From positions 1 to 64,000 of the forward strand of contig NZ_AFPB01000156.1 of assembly GCF_000218485.1 (NCBI RefSeq): a stretch of DNA of 64,000 bases, given 5' to 3'. Each line of letters opens with the position of its first letter. Within the stretch, counting starts at the first letter, position 1. Below, one piece after another: positions 17,288 to 27,139 of this stretch. The notes under the pieces are model-generated. The model did no database searches. It saw only the letters and a program-made list of their open reading frames with translations, and was not told where the DNA came from. This stretch comes from Aquimarina agarivorans (GTDB lineage Bacteria; Bacteroidota; Bacteroidia; Flavobacteriales; Flavobacteriaceae). The position numbers and the translations under genes are program-made.

Positions 17288-17924
17288 TTTTAACCAATTC
17301 AGGAAATTTAGCTTTAAATCGGTTCAATCTTGGTTTTGAAACTCTAACAATATAAGGGTAGTTGGGGTTCAATTTTTCATAATTTTGATGATACGCTTCA
17401 GCTTCATAAAATTTTTCAAAAGGTAGAATTTCAGTTCTCACTTTATCGGATAAACTTTCTTGAATTTTTTTTCTGTAATCAACAGCAATTTGCATTTCGG
17501 CATCATTTTGAAAAAAAATGATAGACCGATAAGCCGAACCAAAATCAGGTGCTTGTCCGTATGTGGTAGGATTCTGCGAGCCGTAATATACTTTTACCAG
17601 GGTTTCAAAATCAATAATAGCGGGGTCGTATTGTACTTCAACAGTTTCTGCATGTCCTGTGTTACCTGAGCCTACTTGTTTGTATGTTGGATTATCGGTA
17701 ATTCCACCTGAATAACCAGAAACTACCTCTTTAACACCTTTGACGCTTTCAAAAATGGCTTCAACACACCAAAAACAGCCGCTAGCAAAATACGCATTTT
17801 TCAAGCCGTCGGTACGGGAAGTTTGAATGGGTTCGTTATTAATTTTGGCAATGGGACTTTTTGGATTATTAATGCACGCATTAATGCCCAACACAAAAAG
17901 TGTCAATACAATTAAAGATTTCAT
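17277..17924 (-). CDS. msrA: peptide-methionine (S)-S-oxide reductase, probable lipoprotein
   Basis: A 215-residue MsrA. The active site is GCFWC with the nucleophile at Cys50, followed by VKGVKEVVSGYSGG and GHAETVEVQYDP, all family hallmarks. The N-terminus has a hydrophobic stretch ending GINAC with Cys17, a lipobox, so the enzyme is probably lipid-anchored in the envelope and repairs oxidised envelope proteins. No MsrB domain is fused. A C-terminal resolving cysteine typical of some MsrA proteins is not seen. It is followed by a frameshifted GGCT gene overlapping by 11 bases. Confidence 0.93.
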   Translation of the reverse strand: MKSLIVLTLFVLGINACINNPKSPIAKINNEPIQTSRTDGLKNAYFASGCFWCVEAIFESVKGVKEVVSGYSGGITDNPTYKQVGSGNTGHAETVEVQYDPAIIDFETLVKVYYGSQNPTTYGQAPDFGSAYRSIIFFQNDAEMQIAVDYRKKIQESLSDKVRTEILPFEKFYEAEAYHQNYEKLNPNYPYIVRVSKPRLNRFKAKFPELVKNGE

Positions 17925-17983
17925 GGTTGTAGGTTTTAAATTATTAGTCTACATTGGGGCGCAGACCTTTCGGTTAAAAGTAC

Positions 17984-18016
17984 AAAAAAGCCCTCTACTA
18001 TAAAAATAATGAGGGC
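17984..18016 (-). terminator. terminator of rho
   Basis: On the minus strand, downstream of the rho stop, GCCCTC and GAGGGC form a six-pair stem around a 15-base loop, followed by TTTTTT. This is a simple intrinsic terminator. Confidence 0.65.
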
Positions 18017-18038
18017 ATTAGGTTGTCGAACAGTAGAT

Positions 18039-19676
18039 TTATCCATTCATGGAAATCAAAAATTCTTCGTTATTTTTTGTTTGTTTTACACGCTGATTTA
18101 TAGATTCCATAGCTTCTACAGGGTTCATGTCTGCTAAAAATTTACGAAGCACCCACATGCGTTGCATGGTGGTGTCATCAAGTAAAATATCATCTCTACG
18201 AGTGCTACTTGAAACTAAATCAATGGCAGGGAAAATACGTCGGTTGGAAATTTTACGATCCAATTGTAATTCCATATTGCCGGTACCTTTAAATTCTTCA
18301 AAGATTACTTCGTCCATTTTTGAACCAGTTTCGGTTAATGCTGTAGCAATAATGGTAAGTGATCCTCCGCCTTCAATATTACGTGCTGCTCCAAAAAAGC
18401 GCTTAGGTTTGTGTAATGCATTGGCATCCACACCACCACTCAAAATTTTTCCACTTGCTGGTTGCACCGTATTGTATGCACGTGCTAAACGAGTAATTGA
18501 GTCTAACAAAATCACTACGTCATGACCACATTCCACTAATCGTTTTGCTTTTTCTAAAACAATGTTAGCTACTTTTACGTGTTCATGAGCTTCCTTGTCA
18601 AAAGTAGAAGCAATAACTTCACCCTGTACATTACGTTGCATGTCAGTGACCTCTTCAGGGCGTTCATCAATTAATAAAATCATTTGATAAACCTCAGGAT
18701 GGTTGGCAGCAATAGCATTAGCAACATCTTTCAGTAGCATGGTTTTACCTGTTTTAGGTTGGGCTACTATCATACCACGTTGTCCTTTTCCAATAGGCGA
18801 AAACAAATCCATAATTCGAGTGGAAATGGTACTTTGTCTTTCTGCAATATTAAACTTTTCTTGCGGGAAAAGTGGTGTCAAATGTTCAAAAGAAACGCGA
18901 TCGCGCACCACTTGAGGGCTTAATCCATTAATTTTGTTTACTTTGATTAAAGGGAAATATTTTTCACCTTCTTTGGGTGGGCGTACTTGTCCAAGAACAG
19001 TATCTCCAGTTTTTAATCCGAATAACCTTATTTGTGATTGCGACACGTAAATATCATCAGGTGATGATAAGTAATTGTAATCGCTAGAACGTAAAAAACC
19101 ATAGCCATCCTGCATGATGTCTAACACACCTTCACTTTCGATAATGGCATCAAATTCAAAATCAGGTTCTTTGTAGCGGTTTCTTTGGTCTCGGTTTCCC
19201 TTATTGTCCCTGGAATTCCCGTTTTTGTGATTTTTATTTTTGTGATTTCCGTTATTAGAATTGTTGTTACGGTCATTTTTTTCAAAGCGAGGTTTATTAG
19301 GCTCTCTCTTTTCAATTTTTGTAACTTCTTTCGCGGTAGGGGCTGCTTTTTCCTGAGTTTTGGCATCTGGTGTTGATTTTTCAACAACAGGAGTGGTATT
19401 CTTTTTAGTAGTTACTCGTTGTTTGCGTTCTCTCTTTGGCTTACTTGCAGGGGGAGCTGTAGTGGCATCTGTTTTGGTCTGAGCTTCCGGTTTTTCTTCC
19501 GTAGGTTCATCTTTAAGTACTGATGCTACTTTAGTTGGGTCGTCGGCTTGATGATCTAAAATTTGGTAAACTAAATCTAATTTTTTTAGTGAACGAAATT
19601 TAGGGACTTTTAAGGCTTTAGCAATTTCCTGTAATTCAGGTAATTTTTTTGATTTTAAATCAGAAATTTCTAACAT
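18039..19676 (-). CDS. rho: transcription termination factor Rho
   Basis: A 545-residue Rho, longer than the usual 420 residues. Residues 1-45 form the Rho N-terminal helical domain ([17 protein letters not shown]). Residues about 50-170 are a low-complexity insert rich in Pro, Glu, Thr, then Arg, Asn and Lys, as in other Bacteroidota. The cold-shock-like RNA-binding domain follows ([16 protein letters not shown]), then the helicase core with Walker A QPKTGKT near 306-312, [13 protein letters not shown] (Walker B region) and the [10 protein letters not shown]-loop region. It forms a hexamer that releases RNA polymerase. The roughly 120 bases before the start form a leader that could serve autoregulation. 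A terminator follows at 17984-18016. Confidence 0.97.
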   Translation of the reverse strand: MLEISDLKSKKLPELQEIAKALKVPKFRSLKKLDLVYQILDHQADDPTKVASVLKDEPTEEKPEAQTKTDATTAPPASKPKRERKQRVTTKKNTTPVVEKSTPDAKTQEKAAPTAKEVTKIEKREPNKPRFEKNDRNNNSNNGNHKNKNHKNGNSRDNKGNRDQRNRYKEPDFEFDAIIESEGVLDIMQDGYGFLRSSDYNYLSSPDDIYVSQSQIRLFGLKTGDTVLGQVRPPKEGEKYFPLIKVNKINGLSPQVVRDRVSFEHLTPLFPQEKFNIAERQSTISTRIMDLFSPIGKGQRGMIVAQPKTGKTMLLKDVANAIAANHPEVYQMILLIDERPEEVTDMQRNVQGEVIASTFDKEAHEHVKVANIVLEKAKRLVECGHDVVILLDSITRLARAYNTVQPASGKILSGGVDANALHKPKRFFGAARNIEGGGSLTIIATALTETGSKMDEVIFEEFKGTGNMELQLDRKISNRRIFPAIDLVSSSTRRDDILLDDTTMQRMWVLRKFLADMNPVEAMESINQRVKQTKNNEEFLISMNG

Positions 19677-19917
19677 GTAGTTTGTTAATTATCTTTTGTT
19701 TTATAGAAATAAATACTAGAAAGTATGTATTGAGTCTGAAGATTGATAAACGGTTTTGTTTCCGTTTGTTAATGCAAGTATACAACAATATTTTTTATTA
19801 AAAAAAAACTCTACAATAATTTAAGTTATTGTTTTGTGTTTAAGCTTGTAGTAATAATTCTGACTGTATTCATAATTAGCAATTTGTAAAAAACTGAATT
19901 CTTTTTTTGTTTATTTG

Positions 19918-19947
19918 TTGAATTTTCAAAAGAAACTTTTACTTTTG
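19918..19947 (+). promoter_or_regulatory. promoter of the DUF4293 gene
   Basis: TTG at 19918-19920, a 19-base spacer and TACTTTTG at 19940-19947 match the Bacteroidota promoter consensus, 20 bases before the ATG at 19968. Confidence 0.7.
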
Positions 19948-19967
19948 CTTTAAGAAGAAGAAAAAAT

Positions 19968-20366
19968 ATGATTCAACGTATTCAAAGCGTTTATTTGTTT
20001 TTAGCCGCATTAGTATCTGGAATTTTATCTTATTTTTTTCCTACCGGTTTCGATAAAGTTGGTACCATAGATGCTCCTTATTATTATGAGTCTTTTTTAG
20101 TTTCCGCTTTGCTATCGTTCATTATTATTTTCGTTTATAAAAATAGAAGGCTTCAGTTTGTATTGGGGCGATTAAATATACTATTGAATGTTATTTTACT
20201 AGGCGTTTTTGTGTATTTGACACTAAATGTATCTGGAGAGGCTTTTGCCTCAGAGAAGGGTATTGGGAGGTTTATACCTGTATTATCTATCGTTTTAATT
20301 GTGTTAGCTAATAAGGCTATCAAAAAGGATGAACAACTTGTAAAATCTGTGGACAGATTACGATAA
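19968..20366 (+). CDS. DUF4293 family membrane protein
   Basis: A 132-residue protein with four hydrophobic spans and the family start MIQRIQSVYLFLAALVSG. DUF4293 is a Bacteroidota-specific inner-membrane family with no known function that is commonly next to rho, as here, on the opposite strand. The spans are at about residues 8-24, 45-60, 68-88 and 100-117. The last residues AIKKDEQLVKSVDRLR are the conserved cytoplasmic tail. It has its own promoter and a strong terminator 24 bases after the stop. Confidence 0.93.
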   Translation: MIQRIQSVYLFLAALVSGILSYFFPTGFDKVGTIDAPYYYESFLVSALLSFIIIFVYKNRRLQFVLGRLNILLNVILLGVFVYLTLNVSGEAFASEKGIGRFIPVLSIVLIVLANKAIKKDEQLVKSVDRLR

Positions 20367-20389
20367 ACACTTAACTAGTATTTTGTGCG

Positions 20390-20423
20390 AAAAAAGCCAG
20401 CATCTGCCAATGCTGGCTTTTTT
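20390..20423. terminator. strong bidirectional terminator
   Basis: AAAAAAGCCAGCAT and ATGCTGGCTTTTTT form a 14-pair stem with a 6-base loop. It serves the DUF4293 gene on the + strand and would work on the minus strand too, although no minus-strand gene ends close by. Confidence 0.85.
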
Positions 20424-20883
20424 ATTTGTGCCGTGTATGCATTTACTGATAGGGTTGGAAGTCGTAAGCGAGCCTAATTGACAGGAATCGTTAGCCGATC
20501 GCAAGAGTGACAATCGTGAGGTTGAATCTAAAAGAGTACAAAGCAAATTATTAATATGACGAAAAACAAGAAGCATTTAAAAAGTTTGAACTATAAATTA
20601 TTTCATTATTAAAATCAACTTCCGATTCCTTATGTAAGAGCAAGCGTTTCGTTCGTGACCCTATTATTTTCTAATAATTAATATTCGGATTTTTCCTTTT
20701 TCGTGTTTTAATATGTGTGTATTACGATCTTTTTACTAGTTATTTATGAATAAACTGAAGCGCTTTCGAATTACGGTTTCGTACAACTTTTTATACCTGC
20801 ATAGGCACTTATTGCAAATCAATACTATTGAGATTTGCGCTGAATAAATAAAACAATTTCCTTTAGACTTAGACAAGTCGAAA
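20424..20883. other. intergenic region, no gene seen
   Basis: About 460 bases without a credible frame. Several short inverted stretches exist, but I recognise no RNA family. The last 40 bases are an in-frame extension of the DUF3820 gene that follows. Confidence 0.35.
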
Positions 20884-21051
20884 ATGTCCTTTGGGAAATA
20901 TAAAGATCATTTTTTAATTGATTTGCCTGAATATTGTGTAGTATGGTGTAAAATAAAGGTTTTCCTAAAAGGAAAATCAGGCTTGCTAATGGAAAGTGCT
21001 TACGAGTTAAAATTAAATAGATTGGAGTATATTATTCGTAAGCTGAGATAG
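20884..21051 (+). CDS. DUF3820 family small protein
   Basis: A 55-residue frame starting MSFGKYKDHFLIDLPEYCVVW and ending YELKLNRLEYIIRKLR matches the DUF3820 family, whose members start around MPFGKYKG and are about 70 residues long. The same frame stays open upstream to a stop at 20845, and the residues there (KQFPLDLDKSK) look like the usual N-terminal helix, but no ATG, GTG or TTG precedes them. So either translation starts at the internal ATG (20884) or the gene has lost its start. Function is unknown. Relative to the usual W(F)xxKGFPxGKLG the protein is less conserved here, which may point to decay. Confidence 0.6.
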   Translation: MSFGKYKDHFLIDLPEYCVVWCKIKVFLKGKSGLLMESAYELKLNRLEYIIRKLR

Positions 21052-21126
21052 TTTTTTATTTTTTAAATTTAATATAGGGTATTTAATCAATTAGGTGTCT
21101 TATAATAAATCATAAAAAAATATAAG

Positions 21127-21606
21127 ATGAAAAAGCTAATAGTAAAATTAATGGTGTTTAGTACACTTTTTTGTGGAATTTCTTGTGATTCGGATGATAA
21201 CACAGAGTTTAAACCTTTTACAGTAAGCTCATTAAAATCAACACGCCCGAAAATAACAGTAAAAAATGGAAAGTTTACTGCAAATGATAAAGAAGTAGAC
21301 CCCTTTTTAGCTATTATAGAAATAGATTCTAATGATGAATTTGTACCTACACTTCCAATATTAAGAGTAGGTGATAAGTTTACCACGTTCCTTTTTTTAC
21401 TTTTTGAAGGTGAGGCTGATTTTAAGTGGTTTATAGCAGATGATAGTGATGGAACAAATGCAAAACTTATTGAAGGAGCTGACAAGGAAACATACATTAG
21501 CTCAGCCACACTTTTAGGAAAGTATTTAGGGGTAGAATTTAAAGCAGAGGGTGTAGATAGAGTAATAAAGAGTCCATTTATTGGGCCTTTTTCCGAAAAG
21601 GAATAA
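21127..21606 (+). CDS. hypothetical lipoprotein
   Basis: A 159-residue protein with a signal peptide ending LFCGISC, a lipobox with Cys20, followed by DSDDN as in flavobacterial outer-membrane lipoproteins. The mature part looks all-beta and contains VGDKFTTFLFLLFEGEADFKWFIADDSDG, like an immunoglobulin-type or PKD-like fold. I recognise no family. It stands alone, 75 bases after the DUF3820 stop, with a pair of hairpins downstream. Confidence 0.75.
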   Translation: MKKLIVKLMVFSTLFCGISCDSDDNTEFKPFTVSSLKSTRPKITVKNGKFTANDKEVDPFLAIIEIDSNDEFVPTLPILRVGDKFTTFLFLLFEGEADFKWFIADDSDGTNAKLIEGADKETYISSATLLGKYLGVEFKAEGVDRVIKSPFIGPFSEKE

Positions 21607-21700
21607 AATAGAGTTAATAAAATGATCAGTAAAAGATTCTACGTATAGATTTATAGATCTATTTGTTCCGAAAAAAACCAATTTTGAGATTAGTATAATG

Positions 21701-21741
21701 CCTCCATGTCACTTTGTATTTAATAAAAGTGTATATGGAGG
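21701..21741. repeat. long imperfect hairpin downstream of the lipoprotein gene
   Basis: CCTCCAT (21701-21707) pairs with ATGGAGG (21735-21741), and inside it CACTTT pairs with AAAGTG, separated by a small bulge. No T-run follows, so it is not a standard terminator. Confidence 0.4.
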
Positions 21742-21766
21742 TATACAATTAAAATCATGTAAAACT

Positions 21767-21794
21767 GTTTAGGTATATTCAGCATACCTAAAAC
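21767..21794. repeat. inverted repeat, second hairpin
   Basis: GTTTAGGTAT (21767-21776) faces ATACCTAAAAC (21784-21794) with a seven-base loop and one bulged A. It follows 25 bases after the first hairpin. Confidence 0.4.
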
Positions 21795-22389
21795 TATTGT
21801 AAATACTAGTTTTTTTGTGAATTAAGGTTAATAAAAACCCCGAAAACAGCTATCAGAAGCTAAAAACGAGGTTTTATTTATCGTTTATTATGAAATTATA
21901 AGAATTAGTGACTTTCAATATGAATTTTCGCTTTTATCTGCATAAAAAAATTTACCTTCCTTTTTTACCCGTTTTTTAGAAAGTGATCTGGGAAATATCT
22001 ATATGTCTGTTTCTTGGAATTCTCTGTTTGAAAGTTTATAAATAAAAGAAAAACCTTCAAGGTTAAAAATGTTATTTAGTCCAAGGGAAAAATAGCTTTA
22101 ATATTTTTAATGCATTATGTAGTACGATATTCTCTCAGCTTTGCAATCAATTCGTGATTCGTAGAAACTAGGCTAAATCTTCCGAAGGATTAAAAAATAG
22201 AATCCTTTTAAAATAACAGCGATGTTTTTGATTCAGTATATCAATTTAAATTTCAGATAAATACCAATACAATAATATCAAAGAGAATATTATCTAAATG
22301 CCCCCAACGGGTATTGTTCTTTAATTGACTAGTAAACTTAGTATTAAGGCTTATTAGTCTATAGGTAAAGAATGTAATATTAAGAATAT

Positions 22390-22617
22390 TTATTTTCGAT
22401 GCGAACCATCGCAGTAAGGAGGGTTGTTTGTGAGTTTACAAGTACATAATGATGCTTCTTTTGTTTCTTCAACTTCAAATGCAAGTGATGGTGTAGCATT
22501 ATGTTTGCGGTGTGATCCGTCGCAAAAGGGTTGATTTTCACTATGGCTGCAGGTGCACCATGCATATTTTGTTTCAGCTTCCAGGGTTACTTTAATAGGG
22601 GTTTTGTTATTGCTCAT
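22390..22617 (-). CDS. CDGSH iron-sulfur domain protein with two cluster motifs
   Basis: A 75-residue protein with two copies of the CDGSH motif, CTCSHSENQPFCDGSH and CTCKLTNNPPYCDGSH, each offering three Cys and one His to a [2Fe-2S] cluster. This is the mitoNEET-like architecture with tandem domains found in bacteria. The role is unclear; redox sensing or electron transfer has been proposed for the family. The gene is monocistronic and divergent from gyrA. Confidence 0.92.
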   Translation of the reverse strand: MSNNKTPIKVTLEAETKYAWCTCSHSENQPFCDGSHRKHNATPSLAFEVEETKEASLCTCKLTNNPPYCDGSHRK

Positions 22618-22848
22618 AGTTCTATTTTTTATTTTAAATTAAATATACTTTAATATGAGTTAAGATTGAATTTAAATTACAGCAGCTTTAAGTGTGATTT
22701 AAAGGGATTTCTTTTTATTAACTATATGCTGGTTGTCTTTTGTTGATAAATTGTAAATAATAAGCTAAAAATTAATCAAAAAACTTGATAGAATTCGCTA
22801 TTTTGCTTGTTAGTATTAGAATTAAATAAAGTATAAAATTTTGTATAT

Positions 22849-25404
22849 ATGGCTGACGGAGAAAAGCTGATTCCTATTAATATAGAAGAGGAAATGAAAT
22901 CAGCATACATTGATTATTCAATGTCTGTAATTGTTTCCAGAGCACTACCTGATGTGCGCGATGGTTTAAAACCAGTGCATCGTAGGGTGTTGTTTGGAAT
23001 GCATGAGCTTGGTGTTAGGGCTTCCAGTGCGCATAAGAAATCGGCAAGAATTGTTGGAGAGGTATTAGGTAAGTATCATCCACACGGTGATACTTCAGTA
23101 TATGATGCCATGGTACGTATGGCTCAGGAATGGAGTATGCGCTATATGTTGGTTGATGGGCAGGGAAACTTTGGTTCCGTTGATGGTGATAGTCCTGCAG
23201 CAATGCGATATACTGAGGCAAGGATGCGGAAAATATCTGAGGATATGTTGGCTGATATTGATAAAGAAACTGTTGATCATACATTAAATTTTGATGATAC
23301 TTTAAAGGAGCCTACCGTATTACCAACTCGAGTGCCTGGTTTGTTAATCAACGGAGCATCGGGTATTGCTGTTGGTATGGCTACAAATATGCCTCCGCAT
23401 AATTTAGGTGAAGTAATTGATGGCACAGTTGCGTATATTGACAATAACGATATAGAAGTGGAGGAGCTGATGCAATTCATTAAAGCCCCTGACTTTCCAA
23501 CTGGCGGAATTATTTATGGATACGATGGCGTGCGACAGGCATTTAAAACTGGTCGAGGCCGGATTGTAATGCGTGCAAAAGCTACTATTGAAGAAGTTAA
23601 AGGACGAGAATGTATTATCGTTAGTGAGATTCCTTATCAAGTGAATAAAGCCGAAATGATTAAAAAAACGGCCGAGCTCATTAATGATAAAAAAATAGAC
23701 GGAATTTCATCAATCCGAGATGAATCGGACAGAAAGGGAATGCGTATTGTTTACGTATTAAAGCGTGATGCCATCCCAAATATTGTACTGAATATGCTTT
23801 ACAAGCATACATTATTACAAACTTCATTTAGCGTTAACAATATTGCTTTAGTTAACGGTCGTCCACAGTTACTTAACGTTAAGGATATGATTCATTACTT
23901 TGTGGAACACCGCCACGAGGTAGTAGTGCGCAGAACTACGTATGAATTAAGAAAGGCAGAAGAACGTGCTCATATATTAGAAGGACTGATTATTGCGTCA
24001 GATAATATTGATGAGGTTATCGCTTTAATTAGAGCTTCTAATAATGCAGAAGAAGCAAGGGCTAAGCTGATTGAACGCTTTAAATTGACCGAAATACAGG
24101 CCAAGGCTATTGTTGAAATGCGATTGCGCCAGCTTACAGGACTGGAGCAAGATAAGCTACGTGCCGAGTATGAGGATATCATGAAGACGATTGAGGACTT
24201 GAAAGATATTTTGGCAAGGAAGGAACGCCGAATGAATATTATTAAGGACGAGTTGCTTGTTATTAAGGATAAGTATGATGATGGACGTCGTTCGCAAATA
24301 GAATATGCAGGAGGTGATTTTAGTATAGAAGATATGATTCCTAATGAAAAGGTAGTCATTACTATTTCCCATGCAGGATACATTAAGCGTACATCCTTAA
24401 CTGAATATAAAACCCAGAACAGAGGAGGCGTTGGACAAAAAGGGAGCACTACGCGTAACGAGGACTTTTTAGAGCATCTATTTGTTGGAACCAACCACCA
24501 GTATATGTTGTTTTTTACTCAAAAAGGAAAATGTTTCTGGATGCGTGTATTTGAAATCCCCGAGGGTGCTAAAACATCAAAGGGTAGGGCTATACAGAAT
24601 TTGATTAATATTGAGCAGGATGATAAGGTTAAAGCTTTTATATGTACGCAAGACTTAAAAGATGAAGAATATATTAATAACCATTATGTAATCATGGCCA
24701 CAAAAAAGGGCCAGGTGAAAAAGACATCTTTAGAGCAATACTCGCGTCCACGTGTTAATGGGATTAATGCCATTACTATAAAAGATGGGGATGAGCTTTT
24801 AGAGGCTAAACTAACTAATGGCGAAAATCAAATCATGTTGGCATTAAAGTCAGGAAAGTCAATTCGTTTTGAAGAAGCTAAAACACGACCTATGGGAAGA
24901 GGAGCTTCTGGAGTTAGAGGAATTACTCTGGGACATGATAAAGATGAAGTGATAGGAATGGTAGCTGTTAATGATCCTGAAAGTAATATTTTAGTAGTGT
25001 CTGAAAACGGATATGGAAAACGCTCAAGTCTTGAAGATTATCGTATTACTAATCGTGGTGGAAAAGGAGTGAAAACGATATCGGTTACTGATAAAACAGG
25101 GGAACTGGTTGCTATAAAAAATGTTACTGATGCCGATGATTTAATGATTATTAACAAATCAGGTATCGCTATTCGTTTGTCTGTTGAAGAATTGAGAGTT
25201 ATGGGGCGTGCTACTCAAGGGGTACGTTTAATAAACTTAAAAGGAAAAGATTCCATTGCTGCCGTTGCAAAAGTAATGCATGACGAAGAAGATTTAGAAA
25301 ATGAAGAAACTGCGGAAGATGTTGATGCGAAAGCAACAGCAAAAGAAGATCAAACAAATGAAAATGATGTTGATACAACTCCAGCTTCGCCTGAAGAGGA
25401 ATAG
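22849..25404 (+). CDS. gyrA: DNA gyrase subunit A
   Basis: An 851-residue GyrA. The catalytic tyrosine is Y121 in [10 protein letters not shown]. The quinolone region reads [17 protein letters not shown], with Thr82 and Asp86 at the positions of E. coli Ser83 and Asp87. The C-terminal beta-pinwheel has [10 protein letters not shown] as the GyrA box and repeats such as [13 protein letters not shown] and [10 protein letters not shown]. An acidic tail ([14 protein letters not shown] and onward) ends the protein, as in other flavobacteria. With GyrB it introduces negative supercoils. GyrA-box presence argues against ParC. It is divergent from the CDGSH gene. Confidence 0.97.
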   Translation: MADGEKLIPINIEEEMKSAYIDYSMSVIVSRALPDVRDGLKPVHRRVLFGMHELGVRASSAHKKSARIVGEVLGKYHPHGDTSVYDAMVRMAQEWSMRYMLVDGQGNFGSVDGDSPAAMRYTEARMRKISEDMLADIDKETVDHTLNFDDTLKEPTVLPTRVPGLLINGASGIAVGMATNMPPHNLGEVIDGTVAYIDNNDIEVEELMQFIKAPDFPTGGIIYGYDGVRQAFKTGRGRIVMRAKATIEEVKGRECIIVSEIPYQVNKAEMIKKTAELINDKKIDGISSIRDESDRKGMRIVYVLKRDAIPNIVLNMLYKHTLLQTSFSVNNIALVNGRPQLLNVKDMIHYFVEHRHEVVVRRTTYELRKAEERAHILEGLIIASDNIDEVIALIRASNNAEEARAKLIERFKLTEIQAKAIVEMRLRQLTGLEQDKLRAEYEDIMKTIEDLKDILARKERRMNIIKDELLVIKDKYDDGRRSQIEYAGGDFSIEDMIPNEKVVITISHAGYIKRTSLTEYKTQNRGGVGQKGSTTRNEDFLEHLFVGTNHQYMLFFTQKGKCFWMRVFEIPEGAKTSKGRAIQNLINIEQDDKVKAFICTQDLKDEEYINNHYVIMATKKGQVKKTSLEQYSRPRVNGINAITIKDGDELLEAKLTNGENQIMLALKSGKSIRFEEAKTRPMGRGASGVRGITLGHDKDEVIGMVAVNDPESNILVVSENGYGKRSSLEDYRITNRGGKGVKTISVTDKTGELVAIKNVTDADDLMIINKSGIAIRLSVEELRVMGRATQGVRLINLKGKDSIAAVAKVMHDEEDLENEETAEDVDAKATAKEDQTNENDVDTTPASPEEE

Positions 25405-25788
25405 TAATTCATTTATTTAGTAAAATACGAAAGCTTTATTTGCATAACATTGCACTTAAGGCTTTTTGTTTTTAGTAATCTTGAGAATTAACTATTATAA
25501 GTCTTTTTTTAAGGAAAACTTGATGGTGATAAGAGCCAAATAGTGTTAAAATTAATTTATATGGGAAGAATTTAATGAAGTCGTAATCACTCATTCTGTC
25601 AAAAGATGAATTATATTGATTTTTGTCACGTTAATTTTTCGTATTCAGTTGTAATCATTATAAATTATTATTAATTTAAAATTGTTGACTTTAATCGAAT
25701 TATAATGGATTTTAACGCTATTTAATGTGCGTGGTTACGTATGATCATCATATATTTGGCAATTATTAGATATTATTAGATAAGTCAT
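25405..25788. other. intergenic region after gyrA
   Basis: About 380 AT-rich bases. Apart from the putative promoter at 25751 I see no gene or fold here. Confidence 0.35.
25751..25758 (+). promoter_or_regulatory. -7 box before the Omp85-like gene
   Basis: TATATTTG matches TAnnTTTG, 30 bases before the ATG. The TTG expected 19 bases further upstream is not present (GTG nearby), so this is a partial match. Confidence 0.4.
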
Positions 25789-26961
25789 ATGATAAAATTG
25801 AAAACGCGACTACATATTAAAAAAGGTTTTTTTTTATTATTTTTTTTAGTTCAAACTTCTACTCAGGTTTTTAGTCAGGATTTTGAACGTATAAAAGAGT
25901 TCTTCACTTTTTATCCAAATAAAAAAAAGGCAGAACAAGATTCAACATTGTATAAATCAAAGTTTATTGTTGCGCCTATTGTAAGTTTTTCTCCTGAAAC
26001 TAGTTTAGCCTTTGGCGCAGGAGCAAAATATTTATTTAAATTCCAGGGGAGTGGAAAAGAAACTAGGACTTCTAACATGCCAGTTTCGCTTAGATACACA
26101 CTTAATAATCAATTTATTCTTTTCTCGGGATTTGAAATGTTTACCAATCAAGAAAAGTGGGTGATTGAAGGAAATGCGTTGGTAAAAAACTTTCCGCAAC
26201 TGTTTTACGGAATTGGTAGAGATACGCCTGAATCAAATGAAGAACAATTTGATTTTGTACAAGCCTTAATTGAGCCAATTTTTTTAAAGCAAACAGTAAA
26301 ATATTTATTTGTTGGTGCGGGGTTTAGGTATAATCATATTTTTGATGCTGGTTTTGAACGAGGTAAACTTTTAGATAGCACCCGACCTTCGGGATACAAT
26401 GGGTCTACATCAGCAGGAGCTGAAGTTGCAGTTTTGTATGATAGCCGAAATAATATTCTAAATGCAGATAATGGTTGGTATTTAGAATTTACACATGGTT
26501 TTTATGGAAAGGCACTAGGCGGAACTCATGAGTTTGAATTGACTAGATTCGACATCCGACATTTTTTGTCGGTTTCGAAAAAAACACGTGATGTTTTAGC
26601 TTTTCAGGTATTGGGTCACTTTTCATCGGGTGATGTACCACTTTTGGAACTTGCGCAATTTGGTAGTGGCGAAATTTTAAGGGGGTATAGAGAAGGTAGG
26701 TATTTAGATCGCCATTTATTGGCAGGGCAAGTAGAATACAGGAAATCTTTCAAAAATTCGAGATGGGGTGCTGTTGCTTTTTTAGGAACAGGCGATGTCA
26801 CCAACAGTATTGAGGGGTTTAAAATTGGCAATTTGAGACCAAACTTTGGTGTAGGACTACGTTTTTTACTGGATCGAGAGGAGAATTTAAATGTAAGGTT
26901 TGACTGGGGATTTGGTAAAGACACCAATAATGTTTATTTAAATTTATCTGAAGCCTTCTAG
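25789..26961 (+). CDS. BamA/Omp85-like outer membrane barrel protein
   Basis: A 390-residue protein with a signal peptide (FFLLFFLVQTSTQVFS, cleavage before QD). The rest has the alternating pattern of an outer-membrane barrel and includes FGSGEILRGYREGRYLDRHL, which resembles the conserved RGY(R) loop motif of Omp85 proteins, and ends with NLNVRFDWGFG and a terminal Phe. No POTRA domain is present, so it resembles the short barrel-only surface-antigen family rather than BamA itself. Role unknown; insertion or export of a partner protein or lipid is possible. Followed by an inverted repeat and a terminator. Confidence 0.8.
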   Translation: MIKLKTRLHIKKGFFLLFFLVQTSTQVFSQDFERIKEFFTFYPNKKKAEQDSTLYKSKFIVAPIVSFSPETSLAFGAGAKYLFKFQGSGKETRTSNMPVSLRYTLNNQFILFSGFEMFTNQEKWVIEGNALVKNFPQLFYGIGRDTPESNEEQFDFVQALIEPIFLKQTVKYLFVGAGFRYNHIFDAGFERGKLLDSTRPSGYNGSTSAGAEVAVLYDSRNNILNADNGWYLEFTHGFYGKALGGTHEFELTRFDIRHFLSVSKKTRDVLAFQVLGHFSSGDVPLLELAQFGSGEILRGYREGRYLDRHLLAGQVEYRKSFKNSRWGAVAFLGTGDVTNSIEGFKIGNLRPNFGVGLRFLLDREENLNVRFDWGFGKDTNNVYLNLSEAF

Positions 26962-26972
26962 TGGCAACTTAT

Positions 26973-27005
26973 TTTCACTTCATTAAATCATTTAATGAAG
27001 TGAAA
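26973..27005. repeat. perfect 15-base inverted repeat
   Basis: TTTCACTTCATTAAA and TTTAATGAAGTGAAA with a three-base loop lie 12 bases after the barrel gene stop. There is no U-run after it on the + strand, so it may stabilise the mRNA end or terminate weakly. Confidence 0.55.
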
Positions 27006-27060
27006 TTGGTTGTAAGTAAGAATTGTATTAATCTAAACAGAGACAATTGCATATAATTTT

Positions 27061-27104
27061 AAAAAAAGCTCAATAAAATCGATTGATTTTATTGAGCTTT
27101 TTTT
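27061..27104. terminator. bidirectional terminator
   Basis: AAAAAAAGCTCAATAAAATC and GATTTTATTGAGCTTTTTTT form a 20-pair stem with a four-base loop. It sits between the convergent barrel and lipoprotein genes and serves both. Confidence 0.88.
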
Positions 27105-27139
27105 AAGCTATATTCTTTATAAAATAGAAGCGATAAAGA

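Larger units (their letters stand above)
21607..22379. other. long intergenic region with several hairpins
   Basis: Some 770 bases without a gene. The first 200 hold two hairpins at 21701-21741 and 21767-21794, and a third imperfect one, AAAACCCCG with CGAGGTTTT, lies at 21834-21875. The rest shows nothing I can name. Confidence 0.4.

Noticed and set aside
22380..22565. Frame of 61 residues overlapping the CDGSH gene.
   Set aside because: Shadow in another frame of the two-motif iron-sulfur protein.
22849..25404. parC instead of gyrA.
   Set aside because: The C-terminal domain contains a GyrA-box-like [10 protein letters not shown] and the full set of blade repeats, which favour GyrA.
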